From contig CM030716.1 of NCBI GenBank assembly GCA_017979445.1, positions 15,953,443-16,017,442 on the forward strand: a stretch of DNA of 64,000 nt, read 5' to 3'. Origin of the DNA: Akebia trifoliata. Its lineage: Eukaryota; Streptophyta; Magnoliopsida; Ranunculales; Lardizabalaceae. Shown in pieces: positions 31,730 through 44,534 of this stretch (positions are counted from its first letter, which is position 1; each line of letters starts with the position of its first letter). The notes under the pieces are model-generated. The model ran no database searches. It was not told the origin of the DNA and saw only the letters and a program-made list of their open reading frames with translations. The translations under genes and the position numbers were made by a program.

Positions 31730-33260
31730 AAGAGTTGCCTACTTTTCTTTAAAAAAAGTGTAAAAGGAGTAAAAAAGAAAAAAGATCCCTCGAAGCGAAA
31801 AAGAAAGGAAGATTTAAAAGAATCTATGTTGAAAAATTTAGAGTTTAAGTAGGGTGAAAGCCATCAAGTGTAAAAACGTGAGTACGTTGGAATATCATAG
31901 ATAAAATCCCTTAGAGGTATTAAAGTGAACATCCACACTTTTCACTATCCAAAATAAGATGTTAAGTTTAAAATAAAACCTTAAGTTGATCCAATTATTT
32001 CGGATTAGTTAGAAGGTTGAAACTCACTCTAAGAAATTTAATCTTTAAAATTTCTAAGTTAGAATCACAATATCTTAAAGGTCAATTTCAATCTAAGTTT
32101 TGTCGTAGAGAAATAAGAGTTGAGACTCCATACCAAGTATTACTTCCAAATGACTAACAAATCTTTAAAAAAAAACTTGTGTTTTTTGATATAAGTGTAG
32201 ATTTTGACCATTATTACTTCAAAAGTTATTTAGAATTTTGTGAATATATTCTCTACAAACCCTCATGAGTCAAACTCATCCACTAAGGGTAACCTAGCGA
32301 TGTTGTATTTGCTAAATACAGTCGAGATGCCTGCAAAAGTGGTATAATTATTTTCTAAGGGACTAAAAAAAGATAAGTTTGGAAGTGTGATTAGTGTCTC
32401 AAACTACTAATTTATCCACATTTTCCTAGGAATTTGTCTCGATTTCCATCCTCATTTCATTAGATTAGGTAAATAAGTATGTTAAGCCTCAATTTATCAC
32501 ATTTCATGTTATATCATGCTAATTAAACTTAATTGCATAAAATAAATGTAATTATCAAAAAATTAATCACGTGTATTCACTGTACAAGTCAATGACCAAC
32601 CCATCAAAATAAACACCAAATTAATCAATAAATAGTGTACTGCAATCAAGCAGCCATGCAAAAATAGATATTTTTGGATGTTTCCAAATCAATGTGGCAC
32701 AGTCACAAAGCAATGTGGCACAGTCCACCTCGAATGGATCGCCCTTTAAAAAACTTCAGTTTGCTTCGCATGTGAGATTATACAAAAGAGTAATGTTGGC
32801 TATTTTTGAATCCTTCTAGAGCACCGCAAGTCTATAAATAGATCATTTTTTCCAATTAGGAAAGAGTCCTTAGGCACTTATCCCTTCTTTCTTCTTTTCC
32901 CAATGCCCTTAGCATTTTTTCTATAATTTTTATTTTTTAGTTAGGTTTTATTTCAAAAACTTCTGTAATTTCTCAAGGAAATAATGTATATTAGTTACCA
33001 CATGAATACAAGTGTTATTTCTCTTATTTTTTTTAATATCTTTGCAATGACCATAGGCTAGACTCCCTCCATTAGTGAGAGGAGCAAGTTTTAATTATAT
33101 GTTCATTTCTTTATCCTTCCATGTTTTTTATGTTGTTTATAGGGTTCTCTTCAAGGTTTTATCCAAACTCTAATGGATTAAAGCTTTAGATGAATCTCTA
33201 CACTTCATATGATTAACTTAAATATTTTATGCTTAGATAAGATAAAGATAGAACATACTT
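31730..33260. other. Unassigned AT-rich stretch, possibly decayed LTR
   Basis: No coding frame. A CTATAAATAGATC motif at 32832-32844, followed by a pyrimidine-rich stretch, looks like an LTR or promoter TATA region. The text around 32960-33090 has an LTR-leader feel, but I could not find matching ends. Apparently continues at 36434 after removal of the solo LTR. Confidence 0.3.
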
Positions 33261-36200
33261 TGTAATACCCCAAGTTTCTAATTCATATATCGAGGAAACC
33301 AAGTATTCAAGGCTCGAGAAATTTTTTTTTATTTTTATATAGAAGATTAAGATAAAATACCCATATTCTATTCAGTTCATTTTTAATGAAATCTAACTTT
33401 TCCATGAACTTAAAATGGTCGAGAAACATATTTTAGCCTGTAAGTACGCTCAAATTTGAGTTCTAACAGAAAAGTCATGAAAATCCTCGAATTTCGTATT
33501 AAGTGGGACCCGAAAATAGTGAATTCGTGATGAAACAAGAATTTGAAAAATCTGAATACACCGTCAGGTACGTGATGAAAAATTAAAGGGAATAGAGTAT
33601 TCATTCATCAAATTCCGAGTTTGGGAAGTCAAGTTATCATCGAAGATAGAAATAATGTGAAATTACCAACTTTTCCCTCAAGTCTAAAATAAAAGAAAAT
33701 CTGATTTCTTATTCTTCACTTTTCTTTCTCTTTAATAACCCCAAGCCCTAGATCTTAGAGAATCAAGGGTTTCCATATTTTTTCCCTTCTAGATTTTTTG
33801 ACATTGAGTGATCGTTGGACCTCGACAACAAAGAAAGAGTTGAAGACGATGTCGAGCTCTACAAGCTCATGATCTTTGAACCTAACTTCTTTTTCGTTTT
33901 CTCCGTCTCTCACCAAAAATCAACAAGTGGGTTTCGTCTCATCCTGCTTGAGGGTTCATTCACTTGAGAGAGGATTGTTCTTCATCATAAGAAGGAGAAG
34001 AGTTTTGTCTCTAAGGATAGCGCAACCACCCAAGCATCTCGCATTCAAGCTCACCAACCTTGACCTTCGTGCCACTCTTTGCCTCTAATCAATCGTGAAA
34101 AGCTATACAAGTAAGATGCCTTCCCTTCTACCCTTAAGTTGTATGATATCCTCAATAGAATATAATGTTGATAAATTCAAGTTAGGAATAGAGATTTATC
34201 ATGTTTTTACCAATTTTAACCTTAGTTTCATGAGTGGGTCGAAGTATTCGAAGAACGAAAGAGGAACTCGAAAAAAGGGCTCGGAAAGTCGAGAATTTGC
34301 GAATGGTTTAGTATTGTCGGCAAGTACTATTGGTTTGACCAACAACCATTCTATCGGTCCCACCAACGGAAACATGTTTCTACCACCGTCAATTCGGTTC
34401 TATCGACAGGAGCCATCGATTCCACCGATAGGAACAGTTCATCAGAACTTACTTCTGTCTTTTGAGTTGCCCTCTTCCTTGCCTATATATGATTTTCTCA
34501 TCCTTCATTTCATTCATTCCATTAAAAACATCTAAGTAAATGTTAGTTTAAGTTCTTTAATGAAATTAAGGTTTTAACCCGCTTTTCAGAACAATGGGAA
34601 TGGTTTCAAGATCCAAAACTCAAAGAATCAAAATCTGATTTTTGGTTTCAAGAACAAAACATAAATTTTGACATTTTCATCCGAATTTGAAAATGCAATA
34701 TCTTTAATTTTACTTCGAATCAAGTAATAAAAATTATATGATCTTTCTCATGTTGTCGAGGGCTTTCACGTGTAAAAATAAAATTTTAATTTCGACAACT
34801 TTGAAAAATCACTTTTTCCAATACTTAGTCAATTTTTGACAGTTTTTCCAATTTTCTTGTCATATGATTTTATCGCATTCCGAACTTTTCTACTCAACCA
34901 AAACCATCGAATGGAATTGATTGGTGTTTTATGATTTTCAAACAACTTTAGAAATAAAGATACATTGATAGATATGTAAGGAGTTAGACGTTTGATTTAC
35001 CAATTGATTGATGGATGGATAGAGAGAACGTATGTTCTCGACTGATTGTTGGGACAGTGCCTCTAGTCTACGTAATGCTACACCGCGTAAACCATGATAG
35101 ATAAATAGATGGATGAAATTGTTGATGGATAGAAATGACAAATGGTTGTCACCGGAGGGCACTATCAGACTTTATTGTACTTTCGATAGAAAGAAATTAG
35201 TATACTATATACAAAATAAACTATTTTGTTTACCAGAAAAGAATCATTGGAAAATCTACAAAGAGTGATTCGTTATTGTATATCCGAAAGCGGCGGGTCA
35301 ATCTAAGATTAGCACTAGATGTCATATGCTATTTGGTAGTATGGGATACCTTAGAGCATATTACAGCTTCTGAGATCCAAGAATTTCCCTTACTTCTTTC
35401 TTAGGAAACGTTGCGTGTAAAGGCAATCTTTGTATAGTATAGAGGTAGGTGGGGTTCACATGCATTGCCTCTTGACAGGCTTTGACACTAAGGGTTTCAT
35501 GTGCTAGTTAGTGATCACTGTTAGTCTGTAGTCGTCAAACGGTCGACCTCACCGTTAGTTGAACTCAGTATTGGGTTCTTAGTCGACGGTCAGTCTGAAT
35601 CGGATAAATGGTCATCCAATCGTGGTATGCTAGACTAGTCACAAAATTAGATTTTAACGATGGGATTCCACGTCGGATTTGAAGTTTGGAATATCGAGTT
35701 TGCCACAGTCGAGGCGGTTATATCGGCGTGATCCTCTGCTCTCTTAACGACTACACCGCCATGTTCGTATTATGTATATTTTCTTTAATTGTAATGTTGA
35801 TAGACGGTTTCCTTTTGAAAGTTGTATATGCTATTTTGATGATAGATTGGAATTATTGCAATTGCTTGCTAATTATGTTTAGACAATTTCTCGTATATTA
35901 CATTATGAAAAGTCTGCATGATTTAACTGTTTAGATGATTACTCATACACGTATGACTCATCGTTAGAACGGTGTTCATCCTGCTGAGTAACATCCCCCT
36001 GTTACTCACCCTATTCTTCACCCATTTCAGATTGTCCAGTTTCTGAGGAGCCTACTTATGAGGAGCCATTTGAGGAGGTTCCCTTGAAAGGTTACATCGA
36101 TGATCTACAACCTCCATCAATTTGAATATCACTTTAGGAGTTTAGATGCTATCTATCTTTTGATTCCAAATTTTGTGGGACATGATGTATTTATTTTTGG

Positions 36201-36433
36201 GAAGTTGTATTTTGGGATATGAGGGATGTTAAGGATCTTCTTAAATGATGATTTTTACTTTTAGTTCTACTACTCTGATTTGTTGTATTTCAGTATAGCT
36301 TTCGCTGCGTATATCTTTATCTCTTAACATTATTATCCTTGTTGATTATCAGGTTGTGTGTATATTCACCTCACACCTCGAGATTCTGACGGACGAACCC
36401 TTGGGATACATGTTGGGATTTTGGGGTGTGACA
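33261..36433 (+). mobile_element. Solo LTR, 3.2 kb, with perfect 5-bp target duplication
   Basis: Starts TGTAATACCCCAAGTTTC and ends GGGGTGTGACA, flanked by TACTT on both sides (33256-33260 and 36434-36438). In plants, gypsy LTRs with these ends are commonly followed by a TGGTATCAGAGC primer site. None follows here, and no gag-pol lies inside, so it is a solo LTR. The length suits the long LTRs of the Tekay/Del group, but the clade is inferred. A related terminus occurs on the minus strand at 61250-61300. Confidence 0.85.
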
Positions 36434-39400
36434 TACTTAATCTAGATATTTGGTGGTAAGGACTTCACACATTAGTGAGTGAAGAAATCATAACTATAGT
36501 ATTATTTCAAGCTTCATGCCATATCTTCCAACCTAAGGAACTCGCATCAGGTTGAGTGCAAAAAAGGATAGACTTAAATACAGGTTTATATGCTAATCCT
36601 AGGTTACTCTAATCACTAATGGCATTATTTTCTTAGCATAAATTTCTTTTCTATTGCTTTATTTTCCAGTAACATTCACTTTCCATTTTGTTTCACAAAA
36701 ATACAAAAAAAAAAATTTAATTTGTAACTTAGATTAACTTCAATCTTAGAAACATCCTCCCTTTCTCTTGGATTTGATCCATTACTTGCCCACAAGCTAA
36801 GGAGAGTATAAAAATATTAATTTCTATTGAGATGACAACGACGACATCACCCATAATCAATGTGAATAGTCCATTTTCAAAGAAGATGCAACTTTGTCGA
36901 GATTGAAAGTTTGTGGATCATCGAACAAGCCGTTATTGATAAGTTTTTTGAAGTCTCAGGCGACATATCAAAGAGTTCTGTGGTTAGAATTTGTAGAGAA
37001 AGGCAAATGGAAGACAAAGTCAAGGCAATGCAACACATTTTTGGGTACAGGCTCATCTCTCATATTCAAACAAACACATAATTTTCATGGTCAAATGTTA
37101 TCCTACCATGTTTACACAAAATAAATCGCGTTTATTTCTTTATTGGGAGATAAAAGACTTACAAATTGGGTCTTCTCTTATTTTAGCATCCGCACCAGTA
37201 CAAAGGTGTGAACAATTATTGCCACCTTATTGGGAAAAAGGTGGAAATGCCTCAATTATAGTTGGGACTTGAGAAGTTACTGGTGTTTCTTCATTGAAAC
37301 TCGCCTGGGATTCATTTGGATTGGAAAATTATGTCGCCTTCATCAATAAGTCCATCCCAAACGAATTCTCTACTACAAAAATAACTTAAAGTCAAAATGG
37401 CATATGTATAAACAAGACAACAATGGTGTGTATAACCTTCAGATATCATATGTTTATCTATTTTCTTACTCCTCGCCGACTTGGTTGGCATCAGTTGAAT
37501 CCCCATCTTTTGATATACATCCTGGACTTGTTGAGATGTCTTAAAAAATACAAGCTGATAGTTTCCATCAAAATGAGGGCATGTTTCTTATTTCGGTCTC
37601 TCTTGTGATTGAAATAATCATTGAATAAAAAGAGTCAGATAAGTCATGAGTTAGGAGTCATATCAGGTTTCTTCTTTTCCTGATCATGCATTTATTTTAA
37701 TACTTACATAGATGGTCTCTTGAGATTCAGTATTGAGGTAGTTATCTTGGGATGACAACTATTGATTCATTTCTTTTGTTGTTCCTTTATCCTTCTTTTC
37801 CTCAGATTTTTCAATCATTGGAATCAAACCAAAGATGTCTTCCGAGTTGGATTCTATCCTTGTCTACACCTATGGGGTAGGAGTTTTTGGTGTGTTTGCT
37901 AGTTCTGTTTATTTTGGTCATGTAAAAAATAATTTGTAAGGTCAGGTTCATGCATACATATTTCATAAAAATTGCATATATTTAATTATACCTACCATTT
38001 CCCTCTACCTCTTCTTCTTCTAAAATTATTTGAACTTCTTCTTCTCTTTGGCTCTCTAGGACTTGATTTTCTTCTTCTTTATTAGCTTATTCTTCATTGT
38101 CATGTATCTTTTCTTCTGAAAATGACTTATTTTGTTCAGATTCTCCTAATTATTCTTCAATTTTTTAGAATGATTCATGTGCCTCTGGTCCACCCTCATA
38201 CTCTTCTTCTGATGTTTTACTATCTTGTTATGTTAGAACATTTTCTTCTTTCTCTGAAATATCACGAGAACTTTAATTAATCCATAGTTAGTAAAATATG
38301 AGTTTTAAACTTCTATTTTGCTTAACTTGATAATATTGATAATCTTATGCGTTTCTTTTACTTATTCTTTTCTAAGATTCACAATATTGTATTTTGCGTG
38401 TGTGTGTGTGTGTATGCGAGTTAATGTGCACTATTTACATTATTTTCTTACTTCAGTCTTATTCTAATATACCCTTAGAACCTATGGTGTTGATATAATG
38501 ATCAAATTCTTATTAAATTTATCTCTTTTTTTGTATAGAACAAATGCCTCATTTGTTTTCCAATTTTCCATTTTTCTTTTATCTAAAAAAAAAATTTCTA
38601 TCTATTGTTCAGTTCACTATGACCATGGGACATTGATTTTTCCCTTTTAATCAACCTAGTGCTTAATATACACCAACTAGAGTTGTCGTTTTCCTATCTA
38701 GTTTATTTTCACAGGTGACAAGAAATTATAGCGTTATTAGCCTTACCTATATTAAAATTGAGGTTTTCTTTTTACCCTAACATAGGATTCTTATTGCCTA
38801 TTTTTCGTATATTATTACCTTCATTTGTTACCTCATCAATAAGTTGTTGTTTTCTTACTTCCTCTTCGTCCTCCTCTCCTATCTTGAGGGTGACACCGGT
38901 GACTACTCTAATATCAAATTTTGGTTTCTTCCTTCTCTTTTGCTCGATTATTTTTGCTTTCAGGTTTCTTGATGTACTTTTGCTTTTCTTACTTTGCCTT
39001 ATTTCTTTTTCTGTGCCCTTTTCTTTTTCTTCACTTTCTCTCTTATTATTTTCATATTGATTCAACGCTTGTGTTTCTTGCTTGCTCTTCTTCTTCTTCT
39101 TCTACTATCTTTATAAGCTTGGTGTCTATTGAGTCTATGTAAACTATAGTATTTATTGGCTTTCCAACCACTTCCAGATCAAAGCCCCTGCCTTGTACAT
39201 TTTCCAACGAAGCATATCTTCCCTCCTCTACCCATTCCAACAACATTGAGTGATTTGGCTTTGGATTAGTACACGTACAAACCCATGTTGTCTTCTTGAT
39301 GTCGTTCGTTAGTTGCATTATCGTTGCACATCAGACCCACACATGATTCTTGTAGTATAGTTTGTTGTACTCTTCAGTAACCCTACCTTCTCTATCATTC

Positions 39401-39618
39401 TCAACAACATACCGATATTTGCATAGTGGCACAATGAAAAAATAATTGGTAGCTACATCAATTGAGTTATACTTGTCATGCTTCCATTGATAGGGCACAT
39501 CCTAATCATACCCAAATTGGTGGGTAGTAGGGGACCAGTAGTGCAGTTGGGTCTACATCTTTCTTTTGCATTTTCGGTGGATATGCCGGCATCCCAATCA
39601 AATAGCCTTACATGTCAT
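36434..39618 (-). pseudogene. Decayed unassigned coding region, distal part (minus strand)
   Basis: The minus strand from about 39520 down to 38780 keeps long coding-like stretches: DVPYQWKHDKYNSIDVATNY, FIVPLCKYRYVVENDREGRV, then MQLTNDIKKTTWVCTCTNPK at 39318, an E-rich run, and a basic KE/KS-rich segment at 39060-38780. Stops and one frame shift separate them. I do not recognise the family. The acidic and basic low-complexity end suggests a nuclear or nucleic-acid-associated protein, which is only a guess. No clear coding sequence is seen between 36434 and 38700 on either strand. Confidence 0.4.
38399..38413. repeat. (TG)n microsatellite
   Basis: Short TG dinucleotide run ending in TGTATG. 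Confidence 0.9.
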
Positions 39619-41359
39619 TGTAGACACCCCATTTTTGCATCCGCCTGATTAATCAAGTCATCAACCCGATCGCAAAGGTTCCCAATGATGGATATCTATT
39701 CCAATGCTTTATTTTATTACCAGATATATTTCAGAAATCTGGATGAGGTATCTCGAACTGACAAAACTTAGAAACCATGCTACGCTAGGAAAATACGACC
39801 CCAGAAACATAGAAATCATCATCTTGCAAACCAAAAAGAAGCTTCACGATAAAAATCACTAAAAATGACTAAATTATCAAAATACCCCTAACATCAAAAC
39901 AATCCTAGAGCCTGCATTACGTTTAGGAAAATCCACTCAAACACATAAAACAACAAATCGAAACCAAGTAAACCACTTCGCCAATTTTCACAAAATTTGA
40001 CAAAATTACGAAAATACCCCTCATAAAGTTCACAACCATTTCATACAAAAAACTTCATAAATGACAAAAACCAACATTCCCATTGAATTCCTTACGAAAA
40101 ACTGATTCCAAAACATCCTGGAACATTGAAAAACGATTTAAAACGTAAAAAGTCCTCTTTAGGGGCAAAACGATAATTTCACAATTTTCATAATAAAAAA
40201 ATTCGAAATTAATAAATAAAATATTAAATAATTAAAGTGAAACATTGATGAAATTAAATTAAAATTTTAAATTAAAAAAATCGATCAATCGGGCTTTCAA
40301 GTAAAATTGTTGAGGGTTCGTGGGATATTTCTTTAAGGACCCCTCCATTTGGGGGTCCAAAGAATTAAAAAAATAATGGAGGAGGGATCTCCAAAAATTA
40401 AAAGTAAATCAATCAAGACTAAAGTCAAGGTATTAAAGTTAATCAAATGAGACTAAAGTCAAAATTAAAGTCAATCAAGCAAGACTGAAGTCAAAATATT
40501 AAAAGTCAATCAAGTAAGACTAAAGTCAAAATATTAAAAGTCAATCAAATAAGACCAAAAGTCAATCATAATAGAATTCTAATTAAATAATAACTCTATC
40601 TAATAGAGTTCTAACTAAAAAATAATTCTACCTAAAATAATTCTAATTAAAACACAATTCTACCTAAAACAATTCTAACTAAAACACAACTCTAATTAAA
40701 AGAACTCTAATTAAATACTAACTCTATCAAAATCAACCCCTAAAAAAATATATATAAATAGAGGTGCTCACACCCTATTTTCATATCAAATCATAAACCC
40801 TAAGAGAAGTAGGTCTAAAAGCCCCCCTAGCCTCCCATAAACCCTAGTTTTGGAGTCCCAATTCCTTACCTAACATCCCTCCTTCGATTTTAGCCTAAGA
40901 AACGCCTAAAAGCCTTCCAAAAACATCCCAAAATCCACAATAAACTTGAAGAATTCAGATCCAAAAATAAGGAGATACCTTATATCGGAGATCCGAAATC
41001 AAATCCGGAGACAGAACGAAGCAAGGGAGTACGGTACAAGGAGCTATTTTTGTCAGATCTGAGGGAACAAAGTCCTTACTATCGGAATGATATAAATTTT
41101 TTTATTTATTTTTATCTAGGTTTTTAGCAATGTAATTTATTTGGGAAGTTAGTAGAGACCGGCTTCAGCCGGGCGGGGTTGGTGCCTAACACCTTCCAAC
41201 CCCGTAACGTGATCCCCGGACTTTTTTTTTTCTTTCGTAGATTAGTTTGCCTTTCTTTAGAGTCAGTTTGGTTCCTAGACCTTAATAACTAGGTGGCGAC
41301 TCCCAAACCTCAAGGGTCAAAAGTGGATCCGCGCACCCCGCGGATCGAGGGCGCTTTCA
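39619..41359 (+). mobile_element. LTR E: solo LTR of the Tat/Ogre family
   Basis: TGTAGACACCCC...GGGCGCTTTCA, 1741 bp, same family as LTRs A-D. It has U3 repeats at 40395-40570, TATAAATA at 40753-40760, the R/U5 hairpin at 41174-41204 and an intact U5 palindrome. No primer site follows. Left flank ends in ATGTCAT and right flank reads ATCGTCAT, so the target duplication is imperfect or shifted. It interrupts the decayed minus-strand coding region. Confidence 0.9.
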
Positions 41360-42600
41360 ATCGTCATATAGAAATATAGCCAGGCAGTTGATTCGCCTTT
41401 GACCTTGGTTGTGTCTTCAAAAAGGAGCTCGGACTGATACTCGTCCTATTGGTATAGCCTCCATGTTAGTCGAGGTTTGGTGCATAAATCTCTCATATAG
41501 AGCAAAGTATTTTTATTCTAGGTTTCTCGTTCCCATAGTAGCATGCTCTGTGTATTGTTGTTGGGCCATTGACAACGACTTCTTTGGGGCAATTGTTTCA
41601 AATCTTATGTACGCCCACAACTATAGAACCCAAAATAGCCATACCTGTCCAATTTTGTTTTAGGTTTTTCTCCGACAAGTCTTTTGGGACCCCGTTGGTC
41701 ATCTCTCTATGCTAGTTATTAAGTCCCTAATAAACTTGAGCCACGAGCAGACTGACCAAATAGGTATCCTTGACCGCTACGATCCTGGCAACAATATTGA
41801 AAATGGTCAAATTGATGCATTTTGTTGGTATGACTGGCGCAATATAAATCGAGCAGAAATATACCAGGAAGGCTACAAAATCGATTTCTTTGAAAAATTA
41901 CCCTCTAAACTTCTCTCTCCCGTTCTTCAAGTAGAGCTTTCCATGTACAACTTTAATGCCTTCAACCAAATGTCTCATGCCTTTCATTCGAAAGACTTTA
42001 CCAAATTCTACATCATCTAGCTCACCCTTCAACATATAAGCCACCACCCTCCCAACTGGTAGCTTTGCCAATCTTGTTGCATCTTTTTCAAGAAAGTGTA
42101 CTCAACACCCGTTGTAATCAAAATATGAGTATCGGGGTTCCATATCTTTGTCAGGACAATCATAAGAGCAGTCCTAGCTCCTCAAGCCTCTTTTGTTTAT
42201 TATCATTATGAAACACCTTTTTTACCCAAGAGGCCCATTGGGTGTATTCCTAGTAGTAGTAGTACTGAATATCAGGGAAGAAGTCTTTGTTTTCATTTTC
42301 CCTCGGGCAAGTAATGGGCCTCTTCTCAATCTTGTCAGTCATAGCCCCGTGGAATTGAAATGATGGTTGTAGCCTAGAAAAGTTTGATTTTTGATATCTT
42401 TGAATTGTCAGCCTTTTCATCAATTATTCTTCTTGCCAGGTAGTATTTCGTCGCATCCACATCCTAGTATTGTGGTTTTTTCCTTCCTTGGTGGCTGATT
42501 GGACTTTTGAGTTTTTGTGGTACTCTGAGTAGCTTATTGTGAGGACTTCCTGTATGGTCTAGTAGTTGTGGTCTTCTTTGTGGAAATTGCCATTTTAGAT
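41360..42600 (-). pseudogene. Decayed unassigned coding region, proximal part (plant mobile domain-like)
   Basis: Minus-strand reading from the ATG at 42593 gives MAISTKKTTTTRPYRKSS, then a stop. Coding-like sequence resumes with YTQWASWVKKVFHNDNKQK (about 42240-42180), LTKIWNPDTHILITT (about 42160-42110) and AYMLKGELDDVEFGKVFRMK (about 42033-41974). The L-x-x-x-W-x-P-x-T-H core recalls the plant mobile domain found in Ogre ORF1 and host MAIN-type proteins, but overall similarity is weak. Multiple stops; broken by LTR E. It could be a retrotransposon ORF or a captured host gene. Confidence 0.4.
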
Positions 42601-43660
42601 TTGCTAGATAATAACAAGTTATATTAATGGACAAGATCGATAAAATTGTCAAAATAATGTAAACATGGAAGGAGACCGTTCTCTCTATTAGGTATTTGAA
42701 CTCTTAGTTTGTAGGTGATTGACAACATTTCAAAAAGCCCAAAATTTCTAAGTCAGATGCCTTTTGGTCACTAGTTTCAGAGAGTCCTCAATATTTTCTA
42801 AGTCTGGAAGTATTGATCTCTATTTTACAAATCCTAGGAATTTTATAAGTCTGGATGTCTGATCGCTATCCTGTGATTGGTTTTTTTTTAATTTTGCTCG
42901 CTATTTTTCTCTCTTACATTTTTCTAAGTCAAAATGTCTAATCACTATACCTAAAAAGAATATTTTATCGCTATTGTCTGATCGCTTTCCTTCTGATTGC
43001 TATTTTTGCTAAGTGTTATAGCGACTTTGTGATCGCTATATAACAATCCCAAAATCTCTTCTGGGGGTGAGACTTTTCAAATTATAACGACCACGATCAT
43101 TATTTTCAAGGGTGTTTCCAATCGCTTTCTTTTGTCATCCTCATCCTTTCTACCCTAAGATTTGGGTTGTTTCATGTTGTTTGATACACTTTGTCTTCCT
43201 ATATTAGCATCGATTTTTTTCAGTTGGTCCTAGGGTTCCATTTTAGAACCCTAGATATAGTTCTTTTCGTTTCCAACATGACCTACTCTACTATTTCAGT
43301 CTTTTGGTCCCATCGCTATGGGTTTCATCTCTTATTATTCTACTACTAGCCATCTTCCCACCATGGCAACGGCCATACCAACAACAAAAACACCACAAAC
43401 AAGACAACAACCAAAAAATAGAAAAAAAAGACTTTGAACGATAACTCATAAGAACAGATCTGCACTTGTCATCTTGTTTCGACTTTGTCGTTGGGACTAT
43501 TTATTACTTTCCGTAGATAATTTGAGGTGATGAGTTTGCTCTAATTTTTCCTCTTTGCAAGGCACAAAAGTTTTTGTCTTATAGTGTTTTTGCCTTAAAA
43601 GTTTCAGATGATTTAAATATGAACTAACGCAAAAAAAACAAAAATGCATTTTTGCGTCTT
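42601..43660. other. AT-rich intergenic stretch with short reiterated words
   Basis: The words GATCGCTAT and TCTGATCGCT recur at 42770-43050. No coding frame supported. Confidence 0.35.
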
Positions 43661-43668
43661 GTTCTACC

Positions 43669-44526
43669 TAGGCCTGTAAATGGATAGCCAAAATCCGAAT
43701 CCGAATTCGTATTAAAAAAATTGGATATTATTCGATATTTTCAAATATCAGATTCAAATTCGGATATGTTTTAATATTTGATAACATTTCGGATACAAAA
43801 TTGGATAGCAGTATATCCGTTTCGTTAGATAAAATTAATGTTTTTTTTTTATTAAAACATATAAACCACATTTTTTTTCCTTTTTCTCCAATATTCCAAA
43901 GATTTTTCCTCTCATCAAGAGTTTTCATCCTTATCTTCATTAGAGTTATGAAATAGGTGAGCATCCGACAACAATTTACTCAGACGAACGTGAATAATGA
44001 ATAGTGAACGTGAATACCTTAGACAATGTTTGAAGCTCGTGAAAAATCAAGAATTACAAGAAGGAGAAGCTTCTTGATTTGTACGTCCTTCTTTTAGTCT
44101 GCAACTCTTTCTTTTTGTCTCTCACACACAAACACACATCTTCAACCTCAAGCCAAAATGATTCTCAGGTTATTACATCTTAAATTGCAAGACAAAGACT
44201 CTAGAGTTTTCTACTCTTAATAGAAGTTGAAGATGAATGATTTTAAGGAAATTTTTTTTTTTACATGGATTATAGATGAATGGATTTGAAAAAAAAGTTT
44301 TTTTAGGTTGAAAATAAGGGATTTTGAAGTCATTTCCATTGGTTTGAGAACAAAATTCAGAAGGTCTAATCCGAATAAGATGTAATTGAATATTTGAAAG
44401 GCTAATCGGATTTGAATTCGGAATTCCATTTTGAATATCGATCGAATTCGGATATTGGTAAATTTTTTCGGATTTGAATTCAGTTATATCTATATCCGGT
44501 TGGATAGATATCCGTTGATAGCCTTA
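43669..44526. mobile_element. hAT-like MITE with perfect 8-bp target duplication
   Basis: GTTCTACC flanks the unit on both sides (43661-43668 and 44527-44534). The ends, TAGGCCTGTAAATGGATA and the inverted TAAGGCTATCAACGGATA, form an imperfect terminal inverted repeat (13 of 18 matches by eye). The 8-bp duplication and the TAGG-CTGT-AA-GG-type end fit hAT superfamily MITEs. 858 bp, AT-rich, with no transposase frame. Confidence 0.8.
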
Positions 44527-44534
44527 GTTCTACC

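Noticed and set aside
36894..37608. Plus-strand frames (for example 76 codons at 36894) as a gene
   Set aside because: Broken into short pieces in different frames without any recognised motif; reported only as unassigned sequence.
38758..39142. Overlapping plus-strand frames rich in S, F and L resembling a membrane protein
   Set aside because: They are antisense to an E/K-rich decayed minus-strand coding region; the composition is the complement of GAA/AAG-rich codons.
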